From: Acidobacteriota bacterium
Lineage (GTDB): Bacteria; Acidobacteriota; Terriglobia; Terriglobales; Acidobacteriaceae
Length of the DNA: 52,760 nucleotides
NCBI GenBank assembly: GCA_028876335.1
Contig: JAGWSG010000101.1
Span: forward strand, 1-52,760
Direction: 5' to 3'
Shown: one piece after another, positions 18,260 to 27,413 of the stretch
Position numbering within the stretch: the stretch's first letter is position 1
Layout of the letters: every line of letters starts with the position of its first letter
Position numbers and translations under genes: made by a program
Notes under the pieces: generated by a model
Database searches by the model: none
The model's input: the letters and a program-made list of their open reading frames with translations, nothing else
Told to the model about the DNA's origin: nothing

Positions 18260-19873
18260 ATGAAAACTTTTTTTGAGCGGTTGCGCGAGCGTCGACTTGC
18301 CTCCGTATTTACGTTGCTTGCCACGCTTTCCATAGCGATTATTGGCGGGTCCTTTGCAGCTCACGGTGTCCACGGACAGGACAAGAACAATTCAAGCGCG
18401 GATGCGACCCCACTGAAAGTAGTGGAGTCCCCGGTTCCTCCCAATCAATTTGTGAAGATTGCGAAGGAAGTTGGGCCGGCGGTGGTGAACATCAATACGA
18501 TGACGCTGCCGAAGCAGGCCAATAACCAGAAGCGTGATTTCCATCAGTTCCAGGCGCCGAACAATCCAAATGGCGGACAGGGTGACGACGGGCAGGGACA
18601 AAATGGTCTTCAGGATTTCTTCAATCGCTTCTTTGGCGGGCAGATGCCGGACCAGGGTGGAGACGATGGCGGACAGGTGCGTGAGTCGCTTGGTTCAGGA
18701 ATGATTGTCGATCCGAAGGGCTACATCGTCACGAATAATCATGTGATCGAAAAGGCCGATAAGATTTATGTGAAGCTGTCGACCGATCCGGACAACTCCG
18801 ACCCCGGCCGTCCGGCGCGAGTGATAGGCGTGGACAAGGCGACCGATCTGGCGGTGATCAAGATCGATACGGACAAGCCATTGCCGACCGTCCAGTTCGG
18901 AAACTCCGAAAAGGTCCAGGTGGGCGATTGGGTAGAGGCCATCGGCAGCCCGTTCGCGCTTGCGCATACCGTGACAGCGGGCATTATTTCCGCCAAGAAC
19001 CGCACCATTGAACCGGGAGCAAGCGGACAGTTTCAGCATTTTCTCCAAACGGACGCCGCCATCAATCCGGGCAACTCCGGCGGACCGCTGCTGGACATGA
19101 ACGGTAACGTGATCGGCGTGAACACTGCGATCTATACGCAGTCAGCCGGCAACCAGGGTATTGGGTTTGCCATGCCTTCCAACACAGTTGTGCAGGTGTA
19201 CAACGATTTGATCGGGCCAGAGCATAAGGTGGTTCGCGGATCGATCGGCATCCAGTTCCGTCCGGGTCTCTCGAGCGCGGTGAATCGCGTATACGGATTC
19301 AAGAACGGCGTGCTGGTGCAAGATGTGCAGCCTGGCGGCCCTGCGGACAGTGCCGGCCTGAAGCCGGGTGACATTATCACCACAGTGGATGGACGCTCAA
19401 TCAAAGATGGCGACGACCTGGTGAATGACATTGCAGGCCGCAAGCCGGGTTCGACGATTCGCCTGGGCTACCTGCGGAACGGCAAGCAGATGGATACCAC
19501 GGTGACCATCGGCGACCGCGACAAGGTGTTTGCGAATCTGAACAATCCACAGCAGAGTTCCGGACCGCAATCGGGCAACGATGAAGGCGAATCGAAGCTT
19601 GGCATTGTGGTACATGAGGCATCGCCAGCCATCACAGCGAAGATTCATGAACAGGGCATGGAAATCACGTCTGTGCGGAGCGGCTCTTTCGCCGATCTGC
19701 AAGGTCTGGTTCCGGGCCTGGTAATCACGCGTATCAACCGGCAGCCAGTTGCCACGAAGGCCGAGTACGACGCCATTGTGAGCAAGCTGAAGTCGGGCGA
19801 CGATGTAGTCTTCGAGGTACGTGATCCTCGTCATCCCGAGACGGGCATCAATTATCTCGGCGGAACACTGTAA
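18260..19873 (+). CDS. Do/HtrA-family periplasmic serine protease with two PDZ domains
   Basis: A 537-residue envelope quality-control protease that would degrade misfolded periplasmic proteins. An N-terminal hydrophobic segment (about 14-36) serves as signal or membrane anchor. The trypsin-like domain carries the complete triad His161 (TNNHV), Asp196 (ATDLAVIKID) and Ser273 (NPGNSGGP). A Gln/Asn/Gly-rich loop precedes it at about 90-135. PDZ1 starts near IGIQFRPGL and includes GPADSAGLKPGDIITTVDG; PDZ2 starts near LGIVVHEASP and includes GLVPGLVITRINRQPV. The ATG at 18260 is chosen because GAGGTC lies 9 nt upstream and the extra upstream codons have no family likeness. A hairpin terminator follows at 19888. 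Confidence 0.95.
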   Translation: MKTFFERLRERRLASVFTLLATLSIAIIGGSFAAHGVHGQDKNNSSADATPLKVVESPVPPNQFVKIAKEVGPAVVNINTMTLPKQANNQKRDFHQFQAPNNPNGGQGDDGQGQNGLQDFFNRFFGGQMPDQGGDDGGQVRESLGSGMIVDPKGYIVTNNHVIEKADKIYVKLSTDPDNSDPGRPARVIGVDKATDLAVIKIDTDKPLPTVQFGNSEKVQVGDWVEAIGSPFALAHTVTAGIISAKNRTIEPGASGQFQHFLQTDAAINPGNSGGPLLDMNGNVIGVNTAIYTQSAGNQGIGFAMPSNTVVQVYNDLIGPEHKVVRGSIGIQFRPGLSSAVNRVYGFKNGVLVQDVQPGGPADSAGLKPGDIITTVDGRSIKDGDDLVNDIAGRKPGSTIRLGYLRNGKQMDTTVTIGDRDKVFANLNNPQQSSGPQSGNDEGESKLGIVVHEASPAITAKIHEQGMEITSVRSGSFADLQGLVPGLVITRINRQPVATKAEYDAIVSKLKSGDDVVFEVRDPRHPETGINYLGGTL

Positions 19874-19887
19874 ATCCAACAGAATGT

Positions 19888-19914
19888 TGCGGGCAGCCCC
19901 TAAAGCTGCCCGCA
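19888..19914 (+). terminator. Hairpin terminator after HtrA gene
   Basis: A perfect 10-bp stem (TGCGGGCAGC with GCTGCCCGCA) and 7-nt loop begin 15 nt after the protease stop codon. The downstream TCTTCCATTT tract is pyrimidine-rich but not a clean U-run. Confidence 0.65.
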
Positions 19915-20066
19915 TCTTCCATTTACCACGATGAGTCGTTATGCCAACCCTTTCCCAAAGTAATTGGTCTAATGGGGAGGCAGGAACACTTTCTGTAGCA
20001 TTGCCGGCTTCACTTCGCTAGAATTTTCAGGTGTATTCCAGACAAAACGTAGTTGAGGTACATTGA

Positions 20067-20531
20067 GTGTTTTCGTTTCGATCCAGCCTTGCGCTGACAA
20101 TTGCATTGGTACTTGCAGCGGCACCCGCGTGCGCCGTTGCCGCGTCGAGCAAGAAGCATTCGCGTACGCACCATCGCACACACCACTCGCGCAGATCGCA
20201 CCGCATACGTGGGCAGCAGGAGATTCAGCCTGAGCGCGTGACGCAGATTCAGCAGGCGCTGGCTAATGCACATTATCTGGATGAAGAGCCCAACGGCGAA
20301 TGGGACGCCTCGACCAAGTCTGCGATGCAGAAGTACCAGTCAGACAATGGCTGGCAGACGAGGCTGATGCCGGATGCGCGCGCACTGGTGAAGCTTGGGC
20401 TGGGACCGGATTACTCCGATGCGATCAATGCAAAAGGATCGAGTTTTGCTGCTCCTCCGCCAGACAGCACGATTCCCCAGACGCAGGAAGCTGGATTTGC
20501 TGCGGCAGCCGGTGTAAGCAGCAACCGCTAA
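20067..20531 (+). CDS. Small secreted peptidoglycan-binding-domain protein
   Basis: A 154-residue exported protein starting at GTG, with GAGGT 7 nt upstream. A signal peptide (LALTIALVLAAAPACAVAA) is followed by a striking His/Arg/Ser/Lys-rich segment (about 28-48), then a PG_binding_1-type helical domain (about 55-98: RVTQIQQALANAHYL, GEWDASTKSAMQKYQ, NGW). Such domains usually bind cell-wall peptidoglycan. The rest is a low-complexity Pro/Ala/Ser tail with no enzyme domain, so it is probably a wall-associated structural or accessory factor. It lies between two hairpin terminators and is likely a single-gene unit. Confidence 0.75.
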   Translation: MFSFRSSLALTIALVLAAAPACAVAASSKKHSRTHHRTHHSRRSHRIRGQQEIQPERVTQIQQALANAHYLDEEPNGEWDASTKSAMQKYQSDNGWQTRLMPDARALVKLGLGPDYSDAINAKGSSFAAPPPDSTIPQTQEAGFAAAAGVSSNR

Positions 20532-20554
20532 ATCCCCTCACTTTTGCAGGAGAG

Positions 20555-20578
20555 AAGGGCCGCCCGAGGGCGGCCCTT
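20555..20578. terminator. Hairpin terminator between peptidoglycan-binding gene and carboxylesterase gene
   Basis: A 10-bp perfect stem (AAGGGCCGCC with GGCGGCCCTT) and CGAG tetraloop lie between two convergent genes. It can serve both directions, though neither side has a strong U-tract. Confidence 0.65.
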
Positions 20579-20604
20579 GTTCGATTGCAATGATTTGCCA
20601 GGTA

Positions 20605-22170
20605 CTAGAAATGCATAGGAGGGATTCCCCCGAGCAGGAACTCGTAGCGCGCATGCCACGGATCGACGCCGGAGGTGATGGGATTGTTCAGGTGAATAAT
20701 CTCATCGGTCCCGTTGTACTTGGGCCATTCCGGCAGTCCGGCTCCATTGGGATTACCGGTCTTGGCGAAGTTGGTCCAGTAGCCCATCATTTCTTCGCTG
20801 AGCTTGCGGTCCTCAGGGCGCACATCCCATCCGGGGCGCGTGTCAAGCGTGCCAAAGACATACTCGATATCGTCGGAGTGGAATGCGAACGTGCCCGGAT
20901 GGAACTTGCTGGGTGTTGCCGCGAGTTCAAAGTGATAACGGTAGACGGGAGCGTCGCCGGTTTTCACCTGAGCCTGAATCCACTTCCAGGTGCCGAAGGC
21001 GATGAAGGAATCACTGCCGAAATCAATTGCAGAGCGAAGAGCCTGCGCATCGGTGTCGCCGGGATAGAGCTTAAGAAATTCCGCGGCGCGATCGCCGAAA
21101 GTCTTGTCCGCGAATTCCTTCCACTTATCGACCGTCATGCCTCGCATGGCCATGAAGCTGCCTTCATCGGCATTCCATCCAGCGAGCAAGGGAACATGCG
21201 CCTGTTTGCCTTCCGCGTAGGTTTCTGCCACAGGTTCGGTAAGCACGCGGCCATCAATGACCGGAGAGAATCCAGTACCCTGCGCTTTGGCTGCGTCGAG
21301 AATTTTGTCGGAGGGCAGGGCGCGAAGCTCCGCAAGCGAAGTGACTCCAAGTTTCTCGACCCACTTGTCGTCGACCTTGGCTTGATCTTCAGCAGTTTTG
21401 CCGCCCAGGTTGAGAGCACTGGGAAATGCAGCGCCACTTTCACCGATGGCTTTCGCAAAGAGACCCTGCGCCATGGGTGATGCCATCAGAGTGCTGACCG
21501 CAAAGGAGCCGGCGCTCTCACCAAAGATGGTGACGTTGTTTGGATCGCCGCCGAAGTTCGCAATATTCTTGTTGACCCAGTGCAGAGCGGAGATCATGTC
21601 GAGCAGTCCCCAGTTCCCTGCCTTGCCATCGCCTTCCTTGATCATGCCGTCTGTGACGAGAAAGCCGAAGACTCCAAGGCGATAGTTGATGGTGACAAGG
21701 ATAACGTCTTTCAGCGGAAGAAAGTCGCCGTTGTGGCGCGGCTCAGAGCTGCCACCGCCGGCATAGCCACCGCCGTGAATCCAGAACATCACGGGAAGCT
21801 TGCTGTTTTTCTTTGCATTAGCGGGTGTATAGACGTTGAGGTAGAGACAGTCTTCGCTCGGTCCCTTGTCCTGAAAGACCATATCGTCGAAGACATGCAC
21901 CTGGGCGCAGGAGGCGCCATAGGCTGTCGCATCGCGTGTGCCCTTCCATTTCTCGGGTGGCATGGGTGGCTTCCACCGCAGGTCGCCAACCGGCGGCGCT
22001 GCGTAAGGGATGCCGTAGAACCCCTTTACTTTGCCATCATTGATGGTCTTGCCGTGTACTTTGCCCTGCTGTGTCTTCACGGTGAGTGAATCAGCGTGCA
22101 TGGCGGGCGCCAATCCAAGGGAAAGCGCCCCAGCCAGCATGGCACACCTCCACAACATTTGCTTCTGCAT
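20605..22170 (-). CDS. Secreted type-B carboxylesterase
   Basis: A 521-residue serine esterase with a signal peptide (MLAGALSLGLAPAMHADS), acting in the periplasm or outside. Family motifs: EDCLYLNVYTP (106-116), the oxyanion-hole HGGGY (132-136) and the nucleophile elbow GESAGS with Ser219. NADEGSFM is the usual position for the acidic triad member (Glu), and the FHSDDIEYVF region supplies the His. It hydrolyses carboxylic esters; the natural substrate is unknown. The start is ATG 22170 with GGAGGA 8 nt before it. It lies downstream of lysA on the same strand, 82 bp away. Confidence 0.95.
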   Translation of the reverse strand: MQKQMLWRCAMLAGALSLGLAPAMHADSLTVKTQQGKVHGKTINDGKVKGFYGIPYAAPPVGDLRWKPPMPPEKWKGTRDATAYGASCAQVHVFDDMVFQDKGPSEDCLYLNVYTPANAKKNSKLPVMFWIHGGGYAGGGSSEPRHNGDFLPLKDVILVTINYRLGVFGFLVTDGMIKEGDGKAGNWGLLDMISALHWVNKNIANFGGDPNNVTIFGESAGSFAVSTLMASPMAQGLFAKAIGESGAAFPSALNLGGKTAEDQAKVDDKWVEKLGVTSLAELRALPSDKILDAAKAQGTGFSPVIDGRVLTEPVAETYAEGKQAHVPLLAGWNADEGSFMAMRGMTVDKWKEFADKTFGDRAAEFLKLYPGDTDAQALRSAIDFGSDSFIAFGTWKWIQAQVKTGDAPVYRYHFELAATPSKFHPGTFAFHSDDIEYVFGTLDTRPGWDVRPEDRKLSEEMMGYWTNFAKTGNPNGAGLPEWPKYNGTDEIIHLNNPITSGVDPWHARYEFLLGGIPPMHF

Positions 22171-22252
22171 TGAAAATTCCTCCGCGGGATACGTTAACAG
22201 GACGGACCTATGGTTGTGGAGGTTTCAAAAATTCATTGCGAAAACGTTTGAG

Positions 22253-23578
22253 TTAAGGAATTTCTGGCACCAGCAGGTCTGCAATGGTTTCGCGGCGACG
22301 GATGAGTCGTGCCCTTTTTCCCTCCACGAGCACTTCGGCGGGGCGAAGGCGCGTGTTGTAGTTGGAGCTTTGCGCAAGACCGTATGCGCCTGCGTCGAGC
22401 AGGGCAAGATATTCGCCGGGCTGGACGGGCGGAAGGACGCGGTCTCGAGCGAAAAAATCACCGGACTCACAGACGGGGCCAACGACATCCACCTGGCGCG
22501 GTTTGCCCTTTCGTGGTGTGAGCGGCACTATGTCATGATGCGCCTGATAGAGCGCCGGACGGATGAGATCATTCATGGCCGCATCTGTGATGACGAATGT
22601 CTTTTTGCCGGTGCGCTTAACCTGAAGCACCTGCGTGACGAGTGCGCCTGCCTGCGCAACGATGAAGCGGCCTGGCTCCAGCATGAGGCGGCCCTTGAAA
22701 CTGCCTAGCGCCTTGTCGATGGCAGAAGCGTACTCGCTGACCTTGGCGGCTGCGTCGAAATGACCGCCGTGATAATCGATGCCGAGACCACCGCCTGCGT
22801 CGATGGATGCTAATTGAATATCGTCGCGCTCAAGCTGGCGCACAAGTCTGGCAACGCGATCAACCGCGGCGCCGAAGGGATCGGCAGAGCGGATCTGCGA
22901 ACCGATGTGGACACTGATGCCGTGTGGGATGAGCCACGGATTCCCTGCTGCCTTGCGATAAAGGGCGCGTGCTCGGCCAATGTCGATGCCGAATTTGTGC
23001 TCACGCAGACCTGTGGAGATGTATGGATGAGTCTCCGCGAAAACGTCTGGATTGACGCGCAGTGCGAAGCGGGCTTTGCGCTTGAGTTTTGCGGCGCGCG
23101 CTGCGAGCAGTTCCAGTTCAGCTTCACTTTCAACGTTGAACTCGAGAATGTTGGCGCGGAGTGCGAGATCTATTTCCGCAGCTGTCTTGCCTACCCCGGA
23201 GAAAACAACGCGTGCGAGCGCATCCGGTGCGGCGGCACGGACACGCTCCAGTTCGCCGCCGGAGACGATATCGAAACCGGCGCCATGTGCAGCAAGGAGC
23301 TTAAGGATAGCGAGTGCGGAGTTGGCTTTGACTGCGTAGCAGACCAGATGGTCACGCGAGGCGAAGGCTTCCTGAAAAAGCTTGAGACGTTCAACGATTT
23401 GATCGGCGGAGTAAACATACAGCGGTGTGCCGTAGCGACGCGCGAGTGGAGCAAGAGCAACTGGGCCACAGCCGAGTCCGCTCTGCGCGGAAAGCTGTTC
23501 AAAGGGCCGGGACGAAGATTGTGAGGAAGGATTCAACGGGTTCGTTCCTGATGAAGTGAGACGCGTGGGTCTCCTCAT
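22253..23578 (-). CDS. lysA: Diaminopimelate decarboxylase
   Basis: A PLP enzyme that converts meso-diaminopimelate to L-lysine, the last step of lysine synthesis. The 441 residues include an N-terminal extension of about 35 Ser/Pro-rich residues. Family motifs: YAVKAN with the PLP-binding Lys84, GFDIVSGGEL, FNVESEAEL, HIGSQI, SIDAGGGLGIDY, LEPGRF, and CESGDFFARDR with the Cys that completes the partner active site. ALLDAGAYGLAQSSNYN is the conserved end. No ribosome site is evident before the ATG at 23578, so a later internal start is possible. It follows the Kef-type antiporter gene on the same strand after 36 bp. Confidence 0.96.
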   Translation of the reverse strand: MRRPTRLTSSGTNPLNPSSQSSSRPFEQLSAQSGLGCGPVALAPLARRYGTPLYVYSADQIVERLKLFQEAFASRDHLVCYAVKANSALAILKLLAAHGAGFDIVSGGELERVRAAAPDALARVVFSGVGKTAAEIDLALRANILEFNVESEAELELLAARAAKLKRKARFALRVNPDVFAETHPYISTGLREHKFGIDIGRARALYRKAAGNPWLIPHGISVHIGSQIRSADPFGAAVDRVARLVRQLERDDIQLASIDAGGGLGIDYHGGHFDAAAKVSEYASAIDKALGSFKGRLMLEPGRFIVAQAGALVTQVLQVKRTGKKTFVITDAAMNDLIRPALYQAHHDIVPLTPRKGKPRQVDVVGPVCESGDFFARDRVLPPVQPGEYLALLDAGAYGLAQSSNYNTRLRPAEVLVEGKRARLIRRRETIADLLVPEIP

Positions 23579-23614
23579 TGAGAGTAAAGCATTGAGTGGG
23601 GATCAACGCTGCCC

Positions 23615-24658
23615 TTAGCGGACTAGGCGGGCAGCCATAGGTCCCAGGATGGCCATGAGCAGGACGTACGCCGCGGACAACGCGCCCAGGCGGGGTTCAA
23701 TGACAACGCCAAGTCCGGCAATCACGATGGAGAACTCACCGTGCGCGACGAGTGTGAGCCCGGCGCGCAAACGAAAGCGGGTCTTGAAGCCTTCTCCGCG
23801 CGTTGCCCAGTAACCCGTGGCGAGTTTGGTGAGCGTGGTGACGACAGCAAGGATTGCCGCGACGAGCAAAACTGGAGGCAGGGAGCGCGGATCGACCTCA
23901 AGGCCGAAGAAGAAAAAGAAAATTGCAGCAAAGAGATCGCGCAACGGGGAGAGAAGACGATAAGACTGCTCTGCCATGGGGCCGGAGATGGCTATGCCGA
24001 CCAGAAATGCCCCGATTGCGGCGGAAACGCGCAGACGCTCGGCCACGCCAGCGACGAGAAGCAGAGAACCGAAGGCGGTAAGGAGGACGACTTCATCTGA
24101 ATTACTGGAGATAAGTCGGCTGAAGAGCGGGCCGTAATTCAGTGCGGCATAGAGAGCAATCAATACGGCAACGACCGCGATGGAGACTGAGATGAGGATC
24201 CGTTGCGTATCTCCACCCACAATGAGGACAGCAACCAGCGGCAGGTAGACCGCCATGAAGAGATCTTCCTGGACGAGTATAGAGAGCACCATGGGCGTCT
24301 CAGGACATTTGTGACGGCTGAGCTCAGACAGGACTCGCGCAACAATGCCCGATGACGAGATAAAGGTGACGCCGCCAAGAAGTACCGAAGCCAGCGTGCT
24401 CCAGCCAAGCAGATAACCAGCGATGAAGCCGGGAGGAAAATTGAGGACTATATCGAGAATGCCGCCGCCCGCGCCTTTGCGCAGACTTTCCTTCAGTTGA
24501 TCGCCCGAGTACTCAAGGCCGAGCATGAAGAGCAGAAGCAGCACACCTATCTCGGCGCCAATGTGAATGAAGCTTCGCGAGATGTTGAGCGGGAGGATGC
24601 CGCCCGTTCCGAAGGCAAGTCCCGCCACCAGATAGAGAGGAATGGCGGAGATGCTCAC
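23615..24658 (-). CDS. Kef/CPA2-type cation:proton antiporter membrane subunit (start uncertain)
   Basis: An inner-membrane exchanger of the CPA2 group with about ten or eleven helices and no C-terminal TrkA-N domain. Recognisable parts are GLEYSGDQL (as GLE-hs-xxxL), GGVTFISSSGIVARVL, LSILVQEDLFMAV and the FFFFFGLEVDPRSL unwound region. The coordinates give the first usable GTG (24658). The frame stays open to a stop near 24779, and the extra codons read LNEAAHNLTQVFLELGAA, then TLVLAFLARISNR, matching the conserved first helix of the family. The true start is therefore likely upstream, perhaps a CTG at 24751 after AGGGTAGG. The gene follows the alpha/beta hydrolase gene on the same strand. 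Confidence 0.85.
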   Translation of the reverse strand: MSISAIPLYLVAGLAFGTGGILPLNISRSFIHIGAEIGVLLLLFMLGLEYSGDQLKESLRKGAGGGILDIVLNFPPGFIAGYLLGWSTLASVLLGGVTFISSSGIVARVLSELSRHKCPETPMVLSILVQEDLFMAVYLPLVAVLIVGGDTQRILISVSIAVVAVLIALYAALNYGPLFSRLISSNSDEVVLLTAFGSLLLVAGVAERLRVSAAIGAFLVGIAISGPMAEQSYRLLSPLRDLFAAIFFFFFGLEVDPRSLPPVLLVAAILAVVTTLTKLATGYWATRGEGFKTRFRLRAGLTLVAHGEFSIVIAGLGVVIEPRLGALSAAYVLLMAILGPMAARLVR

Positions 24659-24803
24659 GCGATTGGAAATGCGCGCAAGAAATGCGAGAACGAGCGTGGC
24701 CGCTCCCAGCTCTAGGAAGACCTGCGTCAGGTTGTGTGCAGCTTCATTCAGCGAACCTACCCTGCCCTTCGCTCTGATTTTGAACTATGAGGCCGGGCAA
24801 GGG

Positions 24804-25634
24804 CTAACCGGAGATTGCGCGCAGCCACTCGGCGAACATGCGGACCACGGTATGCGGCTGCTCGTAAGCCGCCAGATGGCCTGCCTCCGCGAGCGCATGG
24901 AAGGTGCAACCGCCAGGAGCTGACTCGAGCGCTCGCATTTCCTCAACCGTGATGCCGACGTCTTCCACTCCCGCAATGGCGAGTACCGGCACAGTGATGG
25001 CTGCCACCGTCGGCATGGAGTCTGGCCGTGTGGCAAGGCCGGCTTGTGTGGCCACAAGCCCCTCAGAGGACATAGTCATCGTGGCGCGGAGTTCCTGCAC
25101 GATTTCAGGGCGTTTTGCGCGTGCCGTGGCGCCGATGAGCGTTTGCGTCATGCCGTCATAAAGTGCGGGCGTTTCTCCGGCACGCGCCTTGGCAATAGTG
25201 GCCGCGCGGCGCTCCAGATTGGCTTCTGCATCAGGCTGCGGCTTGGAGCAAACAAATGCAAGTCCGCGGATACGTTGCGGAACCTGCCGCCAGAGTTCGA
25301 AAAGCACATAACCGCCGATGGAGCATCCGGCGAAGACAGCACTCTCGATTTTGAGTTGGTCGAGGAGAGCGATTGTATCCGCAGCGAGTTGACTCATAGT
25401 GAGCACAGGAACATCCGGCACACGCGAGAACAATCCAACTGGAAGATTGGAGCCGAGTTCAGACGCGCCGTGGCCGCGGAAGTCCGGTGCAATGGCCCGC
25501 ACACCTTTTAGCTCGCTGATAAGCGGGAGCCAGTACTGGTGATCGAAAGGTGTGGGATGCAGAAAGACAACGGGTATTCCCGAGCCTGATTCAGAATACG
25601 CGAGTGTGGAACCGTCGGAATTGTATGTGAGCAT
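24804..25634 (-). CDS. Alpha/beta hydrolase
   Basis: A cytoplasmic 276-residue hydrolase without a signal peptide. The oxyanion motif VVFLHPTPFD (22-31) replaces the usual HGxPG. The remaining family motifs are DFRGHGASE (51-59), GCSIGG with nucleophile Ser105, a late acid in AGVEDVG, and the catalytic His in AEAGHLAAYEQP. It resembles small esterase or lactonase-type members; the substrate is not known. Its ATG directly follows the stop of the PspC gene (TAGATG), so it is probably translated by coupling from that gene. No separate ribosome site is seen. Confidence 0.88.
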   Translation of the reverse strand: MLTYNSDGSTLAYSESGSGIPVVFLHPTPFDHQYWLPLISELKGVRAIAPDFRGHGASELGSNLPVGLFSRVPDVPVLTMSQLAADTIALLDQLKIESAVFAGCSIGGYVLFELWRQVPQRIRGLAFVCSKPQPDAEANLERRAATIAKARAGETPALYDGMTQTLIGATARAKRPEIVQELRATMTMSSEGLVATQAGLATRPDSMPTVAAITVPVLAIAGVEDVGITVEEMRALESAPGGCTFHALAEAGHLAAYEQPHTVVRMFAEWLRAISG

Positions 25635-25952
25635 CTACACTTGCGGAGGAAATGGACCGGGCGCGCCGAGAGGTTCCTCTGGAATGCCGATCCAGGCGGC
25701 AAGATAGGCAATTCCAATTACACCGCTGGAAAGCAGAAATGCAATAACGGCAATGATACGCACGGCCGTAACATCCCAACCATAGGTTTGCGAAAGACCG
25801 ATGCAGACTCCGGCGATCTGGCGGCCAATGAGCGGCCGCATCAGCGGGCGCACCTGCGAGTGGCCGGTGAACGCTACTGCGGTTCCACATTTGGAACAAA
25901 AGCGCGATCCATAAGGGAGTCCGTTACCGCATTGATGACAAAACAGCGCCAT
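25635..25952 (-). CDS. Zinc-ribbon PspC-domain membrane protein
   Basis: A 105-residue protein. An N-terminal zinc ribbon is formed by CHQCG (Cys5, Cys8) and CSKCG (Cys19, Cys22). It is followed by a PspC domain (about 41-93): the conserved IGRQIAGVCIGLSQTYGWDVTAVRI and a transmembrane segment VIAFLLSSGVIGIAYLAAWIGIPE. PspC proteins act in phage-shock-type envelope stress sensing; the added ribbon is common outside Proteobacteria. No PspA or sensor genes lie next to it. The downstream hydrolase gene begins immediately after its stop codon. Confidence 0.9.
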   Translation of the reverse strand: MALFCHQCGNGLPYGSRFCSKCGTAVAFTGHSQVRPLMRPLIGRQIAGVCIGLSQTYGWDVTAVRIIAVIAFLLSSGVIGIAYLAAWIGIPEEPLGAPGPFPPQV

Positions 25953-26060
25953 GACTTGCTTCCTCCTATCCCTCCTCTAACAAAACATAATACGCGGACG
26001 GATTCGGATTAGTTCCATGGATTTGACGGTTTTGCGCCAGACTAAAGCGAATGTTATCCG

Positions 26061-27314
26061 CTATTTGCCTTTGTACGGCGAGCGCAGGTATTTGCGAGCC
26101 TCGTCTGCGCGGCTGGTATTGGGGCCAGCGTCTATGGCCTCCTGGTAGTCCTGCAAGGCGAGGTGGCGCTGATTGTTCAGGTCGCGGCACTGCCCCGCAG
26201 CCAGTAGAGAACGCACTTTGAGTTCAGGGCTTATCGTGCGGCTGACTGCAGCATTCTCATATGCTTCTGCTGCCTTCTCATAATGGCGCTGACCACGCAA
26301 TGCATCACCAAGGCCAAAATAGGCAAGCTCCAGCTGGGGGTCAGCAAAATATCCGGGTTGACTTGCGTTTGCCAGAAGCTCTTCATAGCTCTCAACCGCG
26401 CGCATGCCCTCGCCTGCATCCTTGCGCAGGTTTGCTTCCTCAAGACAGAAGAGAAAGTCGTGGGGATACTCATGCTTCAGTCCGAGAACGATTTTGATAG
26501 CGTCTTCATAGCGCCCTTCGCGGCGAAGGAAGAGGGCCATTACGGTACGTGCCTCAATCGAGGTGGAGATACCGTGTTCAGCAGCGTCCTGCAGCAGTGC
26601 CATGCCTTTGGATTTGGAACCGCTGATGCCGACAAAGCCGATGAGCAGTTTGAAGGGCCAGGGCAATGCGCCGACGACGTACTGGTACACGCCAACAACA
26701 AGCTTCGCATCGATGTAATGCGGGTTAAGCTCGAGTACCCGCTCCTCGTCGTCCTTGGCTTTTGTGGCAAGGCGGAAGCCCGCACCGAATCCGCGCTCGA
26801 CCATAGCCAGATAGGTACATTTCAAGCTATAGGTCCAGCCACGTGCATACAGCGCGTTTACGTCATTGGGATTATTTTCGAGAAGGACGTCAGCCTGATG
26901 AATCGCTTCATCGGCAAGCGCGAAAATGCGATCGCGCGCCTTGGGGTCCTCCTCCGTAGCGTGCTTGCCGGAGAGAAAACCATCGTTCGCATAGAACGTA
27001 GTATCGAGCAAGTCCTGTCGGTAGAGTTCCTGGAAGAGGACGGCGTTGAGCAGCAGCGCGGTGGCCTGCGGATTGTTCGGATGCTCTTCGCGGACACGCT
27101 CAAAGCGGCTGATGGCGCCTGGATAATCGAGGTTGTAGAAGTGCTGAAAAGCCTCGCGGACAAGAGGCTCCTCATTGATTGGATTCGTCTGGTAGTGCCC
27201 GTTTTGCGCCGCGTAGAGAGGCAGGGCTAAGAGCAACAACGCCAAAATGCACACAGTGCGCGGTATCCTCACGCTTTGCCTACGGATGCGCGCGTACTCA
27301 GCACTGTATTGCAC
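26061..27314 (-). CDS. Secreted tetratricopeptide-repeat protein
   Basis: A 417-residue protein with an N-terminal signal or anchor (VCILALLLLALPLYAAQ). The body is all-helical and shows TPR-like pairs: AFQHFYNLDYPGAISRFERV, YARGWTYSLKCTYLAMVE, the FGLGDALRGQRHYEKAAEAY repeat, and LLAAGQCRDLNNQRHLALQDY near the end. TPR arrays bind partner proteins; here they would do so in the periplasm. No catalytic domain is visible. Starts within the first 20 residues cannot be separated. It stands between the PspC gene (108 bp downstream) and the divergent pyrF gene. Confidence 0.8.
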   Translation of the reverse strand: MQYSAEYARIRRQSVRIPRTVCILALLLLALPLYAAQNGHYQTNPINEEPLVREAFQHFYNLDYPGAISRFERVREEHPNNPQATALLLNAVLFQELYRQDLLDTTFYANDGFLSGKHATEEDPKARDRIFALADEAIHQADVLLENNPNDVNALYARGWTYSLKCTYLAMVERGFGAGFRLATKAKDDEERVLELNPHYIDAKLVVGVYQYVVGALPWPFKLLIGFVGISGSKSKGMALLQDAAEHGISTSIEARTVMALFLRREGRYEDAIKIVLGLKHEYPHDFLFCLEEANLRKDAGEGMRAVESYEELLANASQPGYFADPQLELAYFGLGDALRGQRHYEKAAEAYENAAVSRTISPELKVRSLLAAGQCRDLNNQRHLALQDYQEAIDAGPNTSRADEARKYLRSPYKGK

Positions 27315-27413
27315 AGCACCAGTTTAACCAATTGTTACGGTGTAGGATTGTGAGTCGCGGACGGATGGATTTCCACGGGGACTGACAATTTGAATCCGCG
27401 CTAGGATGGATGT

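Noticed and set aside
20590..21480. A 296-codon plus-strand frame opposite the carboxylesterase
   Set aside because: Antisense to an enzyme with all esterase motifs; it has no family likeness of its own.
26283..27230. A 315-codon plus-strand frame opposite the TPR gene
   Set aside because: No recognisable motif or ribosome site; the minus-strand frame has a signal peptide and repeats.
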